Origin: Orientallactaga sibirica
Lineage: Eukaryota > Chordata > Mammalia > Rodentia > Dipodidae
Length of the DNA stretch: 64,000 nucleotides
Direction of reading: 5' to 3'
NCBI GenBank assembly: GCA_036365145.1
Contig: JAEOAD010000015.1
Span: 6,689,501-6,753,500, forward strand
The position numbers and the translations under genes are program-made. The notes beneath the pieces are model-generated. The model had not been told where the DNA came from, ran no database searches, and was given only the letters and a program-made list of their open reading frames with translations. Shown piece by piece: positions 54,775 to 64,000 of the stretch (the stretch's first letter is position 1; each line of letters opens with the position of its first letter).

Positions 54775-54816
54775 GAGATGGAAAGAACAGTTCATATGTT
54801 TGAGACATTCCTATGA
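54775..54816 (+). CDS. ATAD2B: ATAD2B terminal coding segment with stop
   Basis: Acceptor tttctcttacag, then GAG ATG GAA AGA and onward, encoding EMERTVHMFETFL and a TGA at 54814-54816. This is the natural ATAD2B C-terminus as I know it, joined in phase 0 to the exon ending at 46257. The exon continues as a long 3' UTR. Confidence 0.96.
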   Translation, partial: EMERTVHMFETFL

Positions 54817-55222
54817 ACTTCTCTCTAATCTGCTCCTAACAGAGCAGTCTTCTGAGCCATTCACTTTCAAATTGCACCAATTATGTGCAGAGCCTTGGTG
54901 TAAAGTGCTCGCTCACTCATTCTTTCTGTTGAATTTGGTGCTATTGTCTCAGGTACCTGAAACCAACCAGCCTACAAGAACCAAACAAAACTTCAGAAAC
55001 ATGTTGTATTTTCCACAAATAAAAAATACAACCCCACAGCTTGGAGATTTTGGTGCTACAGAAACTGCTTTCGCTATGCTCCTCTTTTGTGCACTCTCTC
55101 TGGGAGATTCTCTCTTAGGGAGCAGACCAGCAAACAGGAGGAATCTGGATGGGGCAGTTCTAACTTTGTTGGATTGTTGAAACAGTGGGCAATCTATTGG
55201 TTTTTTTTGTTGTTGTTTTTTC

Positions 55223-55282
<60 letters not shown>

Positions 55283-58172
55283 TTTCCTTCTTTTTGTCCC
55301 TTTGATCCAATTTCCCTCCTTTGGGTAATGGACTGAAAACCTGTTTTAGAATTGGCTATGGTATATTCTGGTGGGAAACTGGGTAAAATTAGGCTCTTTA
55401 GAACTGCCTTTGATGTGCCTTTTTATTCATTTGAGAAAGATGAGGCTAAATTGATGGGCTCCTTTGTAGCAGATAAATTAGAGTGTTTTCTTTGGTCACA
55501 ACTTTGAAAATAAACTTTGATAAGTCATTAAGAGACAGCCAGTATTCTGGTATTAGATGCCTATCTGTTCTCAAAACAATCAAGATACTCAGTAAGCCAC
55601 ATAATATACTAAGATGGCAAGGTTTCCTGTACTGTTTGTTTCTGTTTAAGAAACATGTACTAAAACACAGTCCACAGAAAACCCATGTACTTTTTCCGTA
55701 TTGCTGATATTGACCAGAAAAGAAATGGTGGCCATTCTTCTGTCAGAGGCAGTTGAATAGTTACTCATGTTTGAGTTACCAGAGAAAAATGGTTTTCACG
55801 TGTAGTAAATTGTTTTGTTTGAAGCCAGGACTTGCCACATGGACAGAAAAGAGAAGAATTTATCAGAATCTGTAAAATTCGTTTTCTGTATTTGCAAGTG
55901 AGCTCTGGTATGTCCTTGAATAACAGTATTAACATTTAAATCCTTTCCCATAAACTTACTTTCATAACTCTTCGTTTTGATTAGAACCCATTTTGGATCT
56001 TGTTTAGTGATTTCTGTGAATTGTATTTACCTGAAATTAATTATGGGTTACAAATTTTACAAAAACTTTCTACAAATTTGGAAACACAGTCTAGGCAGTA
56101 GCAAAGAGGCAAAGGGAGTGCAGTGAGATTTTTTTATTAAATAATTTTTAAACAAAATATAGAAAATTTTGCAGACAAGCTGGCTTGCTATCTTTATTTA
56201 TTACAGCCGTTAGCTGCAGGTGTGTCTTTCCAATATATGCAACACATGTAGTTTTGATTTAAATTAGGGCACATGGTCTTGGACTGCTGCAGAGATACTA
56301 AGCTACCTCAGCTTTTTGTGTTTTAGTTAACAACAGTGTTTACAGGGTCCTGTAATCACTTTGCCATCGTTTACATGCTGAAGCTAAGGTACTTGTCTCT
56401 TGTCTCTGGCTGTTTGTGGTGTGCACACAGCATGCTCTGGCCAGGACACTGCAGTGATCCTAAGTGTGGCTTTGCATTAACCTTTACATTTACACCTTGT
56501 AATTCTGCTTCTTTGTGTGTTTTTTTTTTTTTTCATGTCACTTCTTTTCTTTCTGCCTAGTCTAGGAAGGTTTCATACAACTTAGTTATCATATAAATCA
56601 AAATACTACCCATGTAGACACACTGTATTTTTAAGGTGGACAAGTGTAATTAACGATGAACTGTTTTAAAGGGGAGGTGATTTGAAACCTCCAATTTGGT
56701 TATTCAAAGGATTTTCATGCTTTCTTTAGTATTTATTACCATCATACCAGTGCAAACTATTTTACTGTCTAATACATTAGCATTTTGTATTTTGATGGAA
56801 ATTGTTACAGAATTTAAAGATTTGATGAAAAAAAGATGTAGCAGATTTTTTGTAGCAAGTTTCTGGTTAAAGGGTTTTTGCAAGTCTCAGGTTCTTGCTG
56901 CACTATTTTCTTTTTTACTATTTATTCCAGTTACTCGAATTGAAGCATTCTATTCAAGTAACAGCAGCACTTAGGAAAGGAAGGAAACCGCACATGTTCT
57001 TAGTAGGTTTCTAAATTTGTACAAGTTAATTAAGACTTTAGCCATTGGTGAGTTTGACAAGGGAAATTTGTTTATGAATGGACAGCATTAAAAATGCTTC
57101 CAGAAGATGAAGTTTTTGTTTTTGTTTGTCCTTGATAGAGATGGAGAAATCAGAGGCAACCTCAGTATAGGAACTGCCACTTTGAACAGTTTAGGTCTTA
57201 ACGAGAAAGCCAATCTCATGCAAAGGGGGGGAAAAGCTGAAATTATACCAACTCTTCAGGTCCCTTTCCTCCTAAAAGAGAAACACACTATACCAGTTTT
57301 GTTTATTTTACAGATACTTGGTGGTTCTACAGATTAAAGCAGCTTGTGTAATTATCCAAGTTGACTCATTTTTGTTTACTTTTCTGTAAAGTTCCTAATT
57401 TTTGCTGTATAGCATTGGCAAAAATATGTACAAATTGACCTCTGTTCTTACTTCCTATGTGAGCATTATAAATGATAAGCTCCTGTGTAAAACCTTGCTC
57501 TCAGATCAGTATGTGTCACAGCCCAGCCCAGCAATAGTCATGCTCAGCTGTGGGGACCCTGGGAGCTTTTTGAAGATGATGGAACCACATTAGGGTTGAA
57601 ACTGATGGCTGTGGAGTTAATTGTGTTTTTGAGCTTGACTCTTTCCTGTGATTAATTTTTTAATGTCCCTTTATGACTTGATTTTTCTCATATGCCAATG
57701 TATTTGTAGGTTTACTGGATTTTATTTTTAGGGAGTGGGGTGGTAATTTCTTCCCTTTTTTGATTAAGTTGGTTCAGCTATGGTGCTATTCAGTAGGTCT
57801 CTTCAGTGTCAGGTCCCGTAGCTGAATGCCATTGTTACTATAATTATTATTTGTAATCATACTGTAAGCTTGAATTTGGGCTTATACCTGCATCTTTTGT
57901 ATTTTGTACATTTGGTTACTTAGACTTGGGAGTCCAATTTGGTTTCAGTCATGTATGTCTACTTTGTAGATAAAGTAGACTTCATCAACTATGGTCTATT
58001 TTTGGGTTTGTAGTTTAATTTAGAATTGTGTTAAATTGATGTTTTGCATTTGACTTCATTTTACATTAGTTTGCAGTAAATTATTTAATTTTTAAATTCT
58101 GGAATTTGAACATTTACTGTAATTTGTAATATAACTGCTGTGAAATACTTGAATAAAGATCATAAGAAAAGT
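54817..58172 (+). other. ATAD2B: ATAD2B 3' UTR
   Basis: About 3.35 kb from the stop codon to the first poly(A) signal with a GU-rich downstream element. It is AT-rich, with a (GT)n run at 55233-55273 and T-runs, but I see no B1, Dip or LTR insertion in it, while flanking DNA carries one SINE every few hundred bases. That depletion fits an exonic UTR under selection. Possible earlier AATAAA hexamers lie at 55018-55023 and 55509-55514. Short ORFs here (for example 54800-55180) are out of frame with the gene and look like chance. Confidence 0.85.
55233..55273. repeat. (GT)n microsatellite in ATAD2B 3' UTR
   Basis: About 20 GT units, T-rich on the left and gtatgtatg on the right. Confidence 0.95.
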
Positions 58173-58175
58173 ATG
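58152..58175 (+). terminator. ATAD2B: ATAD2B poly(A) signal and probable cleavage site
   Basis: AATAAA at 58152-58157 is followed 13-18 bases later by cataagaaaag, a likely cleavage point. A GU-rich element (tttagtttgtttgtttag) starts about 20 bases further on. SINE density resumes just downstream. The assignment rests on sequence only; other cleavage sites cannot be excluded. Confidence 0.8.
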
Positions 58176-58616
58176 TCTTTAGTTTGTTTGTTTAGTTTGT
58201 TTGTTGGCTACACATGCTACTTTTCTAGCTGAAGTCACCTTTTGTACAGATAGGGCATGTTGATGCTCACTAAGTACCCCCTAGAATACTACTGTGCATA
58301 TTTAGAGTTTAAATATGCCTCAGGATTTTTTTTTTAGTTTTTTTTTCTGTTGAGAAAGTATTGCTTTGATTTAACTAAGTAAATATTTCTGAAATATGTT
58401 GAATGGGAGAAATGGATTAATTCAGAAATTATTTTTTTCATATGAATGTTTACATATGCATTTGAGGCTCAATCAAAATTTTCAGACCTTGAAAATGAAG
58501 GTGAATTTTATTTATCCAGTTTTAGTTTGCACTGGAAACTACAGTAAAATCAGAGGTTAGTCTTAAAATGTCTATTTCATGTTATCCCTACTCATACCTG
58601 CAAAGTTATCATTGGG

Positions 58617-58782
58617 TTTTTTTTTTCCTTTGGTTTTTGGTTTTTCAAGGTAGGGTTTCACTCTAGCCTAGGCTGACCTGGAATTCACTATGTAGTCTCA
58701 GGGTGGTCTCGAACTCAGGGTGATTCTCCTACCTCTGCCTCCAGAGTTCTGGGATTAAAGGCATACACCACCACGCCCAGCT
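58617..58782 (-). repeat. B1-type SINE
   Basis: tttttcaaggtagggtttca to accaccacgcccagc; first SINE after the gene. Confidence 0.9.
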
Positions 58783-58837
58783 TTTTCTTTGGCTGTTTTA
58801 AAATACACAAATTCCATTTTAAAATTTTATTTATTTA

Positions 58838-58987
58838 TTTGTTTGTTTTTCAAGGTAGGGTTTCACTCTAGCCCAGGCTGACCCAGAATTCACTAATGTG
58901 GTCTCAGGGTGGCTTTGAACTCATGTGATCTTCCTATCCCTGCCTCCCAAGTGCTGGGATTAAAGGCGTGCGCCACCATGCCCGGCT
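58838..58987 (-). repeat. B1-type SINE
   Basis: caaggtagggtttcactcta to caccatgcccggc. Confidence 0.9.
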
Positions 58988-59192
58988 ATTTATTTATTTG
59001 TGATGAGAGAGAGAGAAAAAGAGAGAGAAAGAGAATGAGAATGGGAACACTGGGGCTTCCCACCTCTGCAAACAAATTTCAGGTGCAGGTGCCACTTTGT
59101 GCATCTGGTTCTACATGGGTACTGGAAATGGAACTCAGGCCAGCAGGCTTTGCAATCAAGTGCCTTTAACTTCTCAGCCATCTTCCCAGCCC
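58988..59192 (-). repeat. Dip-like SINE
   Basis: Directly joined to the preceding B1 5' end; ends ccatcttcccagcccc. Confidence 0.85.
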
Positions 59193-59349
59193 CAAATTCC
59201 CTTGTTATTTTCACATCTATGTGCTAGGTAGATTTTATTAACTGTGAGATAGTCAAATGTTGTACTTCCTATACCTAATTACTTCATATTCTGCTGTGGA
59301 AATGCCAAGTATCATAAATGTTAGTTGCTTTAACCTTAGCTTTTTTCTT

Positions 59350-59505
59350 CTGTGGGGTGGGGTGGGGGTCAAGGTAGAGAGTCTCACTCTAGTCCAAGCT
59401 GACCTGGAATTCACTATGTAGGCACAGGCCTCAAACTCACAGTCAGTGGTCCTCCTACCTCTGCCTCCCCAGTGCTGGGATTAAAGGCGTGTACTGTCAC
59501 GCCTG
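59350..59505 (-). repeat. B1-type SINE
   Basis: agagtctcactctagtccaa to gtcacgcctgacc. Confidence 0.85.
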
Positions 59506-59511
59506 ACCCCT

Positions 59512-59702
59512 TAGTTCTTCTTCTTCTTCTTCTTCTTCTGTTTGTTTTGTTTTGTTTTGTTTTTCGAGGTGTGGTCTCACCCTAGCTCAGGCTGACCTGG
59601 AATTCACTATATAGTCTCAGGGTGGCCTTGAACTCATGGTGATCCTCCTACCTCTGCCTCCCGAGTGCTGGGATTAAAGGCGTGTACCACCATGCCTGGC
59701 TA
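59512..59702 (-). repeat. B1-type SINE with (TTC)n and (GTTTT)n
   Basis: tttttcgaggtgtggtctca to accatgcctggc; young-looking. Confidence 0.9.
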
Positions 59703-59981
59703 GCTCTTCTTTTAAGAACAATCTTGAAATTGCATAGTTTGGTTGTGTGTCATAATAGAACTCTCTCATTTGGGATGCTTCAGGTTTGTATTATTTTTGC
59801 AAAGGATTTGAGGATTTTGGTTATTTACATAAGTACCTTTTGTTCTCCCTTTTATTCTCCTGAATTGAATTTCCTTCTATTTGTCCAGGGTATTAGACAT
59901 CTGAACTCAAGAGGATATCAAAGTCTTTTTGTAGTAGTAATTGAGATTTTATAGTAGTAATTGTCACCCTGTCCCCCCTCC

Positions 59982-60095
59982 CTTTTTTTTTTCCAAGGTA
60001 GGGTCTCACCTTAGTCCAGGCTGGCCTTGAACTTACAGCATTCCTTCTGCCTCCCAAGTGCTGGGATTAATAGCATGCACCATCATGCTAAGCTA
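59982..60095 (-). repeat. B1-type SINE, internally deleted
   Basis: ccaaggtagggtctcacctt to catcatgctaagc. Confidence 0.8.
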
Positions 60096-60369
60096 CCTCT
60101 GTCCCCTTTAAGAGCATGGTTTTCTCGAAATGGTGATGGAATTAGGTTTTCTGTTTTCTTTCACTTAATATCAACTTAGGGCTCGCTATTTTCTTGACAG
60201 TACCTCTTGTTCCAAAAACATGGGTTTATGTAAGACCACATAATAGGCGTTAACATGGCAGGACCAAAAGACCACACACCAAAGATCATAAGACACCCTG
60301 GTTTTCTTGTTGGAATTTTTCTGACCAGAATTCTGGTGGCATAGAACCGTTTTAGATTACAGGCTAACT

Positions 60370-60457
60370 GATGGCTTTTTACGTGGGTATTTGGGAATTG
60401 AACTCAGGACTGTAGGCTTTATAAGCAAGTGCCTTTAACTGCTGAGCCATTTCTAGA
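60370..60457 (-). repeat. Dip- or B3-like SINE, promoter half
   Basis: gtgggtatttgggaattgaa to ctgctgagccatttctag. Confidence 0.65.
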
Positions 60458-60511
60458 AGTTTGACTAATGGAAAAATACTGTGTACTAGAATTGTTTCAT
60501 ATATATGTTTT

Positions 60512-60645
60512 TCTAGGTAGGGTCTCACTCTAGTTCAGGCTGACCAGGAATTCACTACGTAGTCTCAGGGTGGCCTTGAACTCACAGAGATCCCCCTACC
60601 TCTGCCTCCCGAGTGCTGGGATTAAAGGTGTACACCATACCTGCC
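60512..60645 (-). repeat. B1-type SINE
   Basis: ttctaggtagggtctcactc to ggtgtacaccatacctgcc. Confidence 0.88.
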
Positions 60646-60899
60646 TTTGTTTTTATAAGTTTTTTTTTTGACATTGATGATATCTTTTATGAATTGAACA
60701 AATGAACATTCATTCCATGCAGCATCATTCAGGCATCTGTAACAACAGTGCTGGTTTTTTTTGTTTTGGTATGTGCCTATGTATAGCATCTGTAGTGTGG
60801 TGTGGCATGTGTGTGCAGATGTGCATAGACCAGAACATTGAGTGCCCCCTCCTTTGCTCATCCACATATTTCCTTGAGACTGTCTCTTACTGATTCAGG

Positions 60900-61079
60900 A
60901 ACCTGTCATTTTAGTGAGCCCCAGTGATTCTCTGGTCTCTGACCCCACAGGACTGGGGTTACAGTTGTGCATAGCTATGCCCAGATGTTTATGTGGGTGA
61001 TTAAGATCAAAATCAGATGGTCTCTAGCTCTCATGCTTGTACAGGAAGTGCTCCTACCTGCTGAGTCATCTCTCCAATG
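60900..61079 (-). repeat. B3-like older SINE
   Basis: tacaggaagtgctcctacct and gagtcatctctccaatgcc. Confidence 0.6.
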
Positions 61080-61167
61080 CCAACAGTGCTTTTAGTGTTG
61101 GGTAGCATTATGAAGTAATTTTAATGAATTGTTAAGTTAGTGAGTCAGCATTAATTTTAAAGGTCAA

Positions 61168-61358
61168 CATTTTAAAGTATTTATTTATTAGAGAACGAGA
61201 GAGAGAGAATAGACATGCCAGGGCCTCTAGCCACTGCAAATGAACACTAGATGCTTGTGTCACCTTGTGCATCTAGCTTGTATGGGTACTGGGGAATCGA
61301 ACCACAGTCCTTAGGCTTCACAGGCAAGTGCCTTAATCAGTAAGCCATCTCTCCAGCC
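61168..61358 (-). repeat. Dip-like SINE
   Basis: atgccagggcctctagccac; ends ccatctctccagcc. Confidence 0.9.
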
Positions 61359-61879
61359 TGGATCGACATTTTTATGAGTTGTATTGGTTTAGGGAGATAG
61401 AAATCGAAAGGCCATTTTGGAAAACTGAGCAAACTACAGTAGATACAAGAAAGTATGACATGATGAAAGTTACATTTTAGAAATAATTAAGTTGGCAGTA
61501 ATATGTGAATGAAAATAACCCTCCTTTCAACAAGAAAGCTTTCCATATACCAAGTATGTACTAAGCATTGATCTTAACAAAGATAAGCAAAACACAATCT
61601 CTGCCCTTAGAAATAATTGTTGATTTGAAGAACTTTAGAAAAGTTACAAATAAATTTAGCTAAATGCAGTGGTGACAGTTTAGTTGAGGTGCTGTTGGAG
61701 AATAGAGGAAGGAACTTAAATTACCCTAGGCATTTATGAAGGCTTTTTTTCATGGATATTGTGTCTTAATAACATCTTGGAAATAGAAGGAGTATAGCTT
61801 GTTTCTGTTTTTAACAACAGAAGCACCTGTGGAACATTTTTGGCCAAGGAAACAATAAAGGCATAGAAGGCATGCATAG

Positions 61880-62246
61880 TGTAGCAGACAGTTTCAGGTT
61901 CACTGAGGTGAACTTTCAAACCAGGCACATTATAGAAGAAGGGATATTTATTGAAGCTTACAGACCAGGGGAAGTTCCATAATGGTAGAAGAAGCTGGGC
62001 TGCTTTCACAGGTCCAAGCAGAGAGAGAGAGAGAGAAGCCACAAGCGAAAAACTGCACACCACACTTCAGTAACTACAGGAGGAACTCAGGCACTTTGCA
62101 TATCTTTAGATTGGAATCTCAAATCCACAACCACACCTGAGGGCTGGACCCAAAGATCCACCTTCTCCAGTCAGGTGGCTGGAGATCCAAACTACAAACT
62201 TATAAAACACTGAATACATTGGGGGCCATCTATTCAAACTACCATA
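61880..62246 (-). mobile_element. MaLR LTR, antisense, best-preserved copy
   Basis: TGTAGCAGACAGTTTCAGGT to TTCAAACTACCATA with no insertion, so it serves as the local reference for this LTR family. The poly(A)-signal segment gggatatttattgaagctta is intact. Confidence 0.82.
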
Positions 62247-62254
62247 TATACTGA

Positions 62255-62391
62255 TGCATGTCTATAATCCATGCCCTCTACTCAGGAGGTGAAGACAAGA
62301 GGATGAGGAGTTCAAAACCATCCTTGGCTATATATTGTGTGTGAGACCAGCTTGGACCACATGAGACCTTGTCATAACAACAGCAACAAAG
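62255..62391 (+). repeat. Degenerate B1-type SINE
   Basis: catgtctataatccatgccc; follows the LTR directly. Confidence 0.55.
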
Positions 62392-62562
62392 CATAGGCAA
62401 ACTTGTTAACTCCAGGTGACTATAAGCACTTCTAATTTGCTTTAGAAGATAGTAGTATCAGAAGGAGTTTATGCCATTTTATTTTCTCAGTGAGAGGTTG
62501 CAGGCCTAAGTGGGTAAGGTATGCTGGTTTGAATGCAGATGGCCCCATAACCTCAGGTATTT

Positions 62563-62754
62563 TTAAAATTTTAAAAAGTATTTTATTTATTTATTTGATA
62601 GAAAGGAGTAGAGTGAGAGAATGGGCATGCCAGGGCCTCCAGCCACTGCAAATGAACTCTCAGTGCATCTGGCTTATGTGGTTTCTGGGGAATCCAACCT
62701 GGGTCCTTTGGCTTTGCAGGCAAGTGCCTTAACCACTAAGCCATCTCCCCAGCC
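62563..62754 (-). repeat. Dip-like SINE
   Basis: atgccagggcctccagccac; body shortened; ends ccatctccccagcc. Confidence 0.9.
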
Positions 62755-62765
62755 TGCCTCAGGTA

Positions 62766-62766
62766 T

Positions 62767-62823
<57 letters not shown>

Positions 62824-63019
62824 TGGAGAGAGAGAATTGGTATACCAGGTCCTCAGCCACTGCAATCAAACTCTAGACACTTGTGCCACCTAGTGGGCAT
62901 GTGTGACCTTTTGCCTGCCTCACGTTTGTGCATCTGGCTTATGTGGGATCTGGAGAATCGAACATGGGTCCTTAGGCTTCACAGGCAAGCGCTTTAACCA
63001 CTAAGCCATTTTCCAGCCC
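62766..63019 (-). repeat. Dip-like SINE, variant middle, (TTTA)n tail
   Basis: TTTA run 62766-62821; cttcaggtattt/cctcaggtattt on both sides. Confidence 0.9.
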
Positions 63020-63029
63020 CTTCAGGTAT

Positions 63030-63305
63030 TTTTGATTAAGCTTCCTACTTAGTCTTCATCAGGCAGAACCCTGATGGAGGAGTTGTGTCACTGTGGGCAG
63101 ATCTTGAGTCTAGCCCTAAGGTGTGTGTGTTCAGAGTCATCTTATGCTTGCTGGTGCTGAGTGTTGTCTATTATGGACATGTGATGAAGCGAGCCAGCTT
63201 TCTCCACAAGATGAAGCTTCCCCTGGAGTCTGGTAAGCCTAAAATACACCCTTTCCTATCATCAGCTGTTTCTGCTTGGCTGTTTGTCCCAGCAACAAGA
63301 TGGTA
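63030..63305 (+). mobile_element. MaLR (ORR1-like) LTR fragment, sense
   Basis: Sense LTR remnant: tcctacttagtcttcatcag, gatgaagcttcccctggagt, ctggtaagcctaaaatacac. The 5' end is covered by a SINE. Confidence 0.6.
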
Positions 63306-63935
63306 AGTACAGTAGAAGATATGGTAGAGAGGACAAGAAAGAGAAAGTTTCTCAAGACAGGTAAAATCACTAGGAGTAATGATGGAGGTAAGGGGCCAGT
63401 TTCAGTCTTTGCTTCTGCCTGGACACTCAGATCAGTCATCACCTGAGACTGAACAGCAGAGTGAATGTAGTATTAGGCATTTTGACATCCAGGACCATAT
63501 CTAACACTTGAGGCAGTTCAGAGCTGAAGACTTGGGCAGTTAGCTGGCTGTAAGTGGTTGCTTAAACCACAGACATGAATCTGATCACTGAAGCATTACT
63601 TTCAGAGCAAGATGAAAATGGCAAATAAAGGAGCAGCAGTGCTTAAGCAGCATGTAGAAAATGTCTTTGATACTAATCACACTTCCTACAAAGGACACCT
63701 GAGGGTAGTTGTAGGACTCAGATATTTCAGTGGCGATGGTAAGATATGTATAAAAAATTTGCCAGATGGCATAACAGTTTGGTAACTTTAAGAACAAGGG
63801 AAAGTGAGAACACATACTTAGGGAAAGGATTATGATAAAAGTCAATAAACAGTGCTTATTATACCCCCAGGGAGGTAGATGAAGGTAAATGTGTCAAGGG
63901 TGCTAGCAGCTAACATTGAAAATGTACTGGGTCAG

Positions 63936-64000
63936 GGCTGGAGAGATGGCTCAGCAGTTAAGGCACTTGCCTGCAAAACCTAACGACCCGAGTTACATTC
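63936..64000 (+). repeat. Dip-like SINE, cut by the window end
   Basis: agggctggagagatggctca to the B box gagttacattc. Confidence 0.85.

Larger units (their letters stand above)
58176..64000. other. Intergenic DNA downstream of ATAD2B
   Basis: No coding exon recognised. SINEs and two LTRs are listed separately. Unassigned stretches: 58176-58615, 59193-59349, 59703-59980, 60096-60369, 60646-60899, 61359-61879, 62392-62560, 63301-63935. Confidence 0.7.

Noticed and set aside
33678..54816. Assignment of the gene to the paralogue ATAD2
   Set aside because: The exon peptides (for example LSVTAEQIAPHG and the acidic exon) fit ATAD2B as I know it; ATAD2 differs in the bromodomain end and linker.
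54800..55180. 126-codon ORF overlapping the ATAD2B stop
   Set aside because: Different frame from the gene, no start context, lies in the 3' UTR; chance ORF.

Overview
The window is mammalian nuclear DNA, almost certainly from a rodent. It holds split exons with GT/AG borders, very dense SINEs, LINE-1 remnants, and MaLR (ORR1/MT-like) and ERV-L retroviral debris. The commonest repeat is a tRNA-derived SINE of the B2 superfamily. Its A box and B box match the Pol III consensus in the best copies, and its body resembles the Dip family of jerboas. Together with 7SL-derived B1-type elements and a few ID-like and B3-like copies, this points to a dipodid (jerboa-like) rodent. The species call is an inference from repeat type.

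Only one protein-coding gene is supported: the 3' end of ATAD2B on the + strand. Five internal coding pieces (33678-33800, 36697-36834, 42355-43035, 45711-45838, 46129-46257) and a terminal exon (coding 54775-54816, then a 3' UTR to about 58172) splice in frame with correct phases. They encode about 373 residues from the last helix of the bromodomain to the natural C-terminus. ATAD2B is a nuclear AAA+ ATPase/bromodomain protein that reads acetylated histones.

Bases 1-33677 are best read as one very large ATAD2B intron. It contains a U6 snRNA retrocopy (300-406, - strand) and two large antisense L1 elements (about 4653-12640 and 18023-22955). The first L1 is interrupted by a composite ERV-L/MaLR block (8147-11828) that keeps an LTR, a tRNA-Leu-type primer-binding site, gag, protease and partial RT. 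The intron also holds several MaLR solo LTRs, an ERVK-like solo LTR inside a SINE, and dozens of SINEs. The later introns carry mostly SINEs and short L1 3' ends. The 3.4-kb terminal exon is free of recognisable repeats apart from a (GT)n run. From about 58175 to 64000 the DNA is intergenic, with more SINEs and two LTRs; no downstream gene was recognised.

The most notable signal is a long Dip-like SINE subfamily (four copies: 1897-2148, 2905-3161, 4250-4504, 19120-19361). Its extra internal segment contains a near-consensus CTCF core on the - strand. Two of the four copies also have a 16-bp tandem duplication over the B box. I found no evidence for a new multi-gene system; the novelty is in mobile-element structure.
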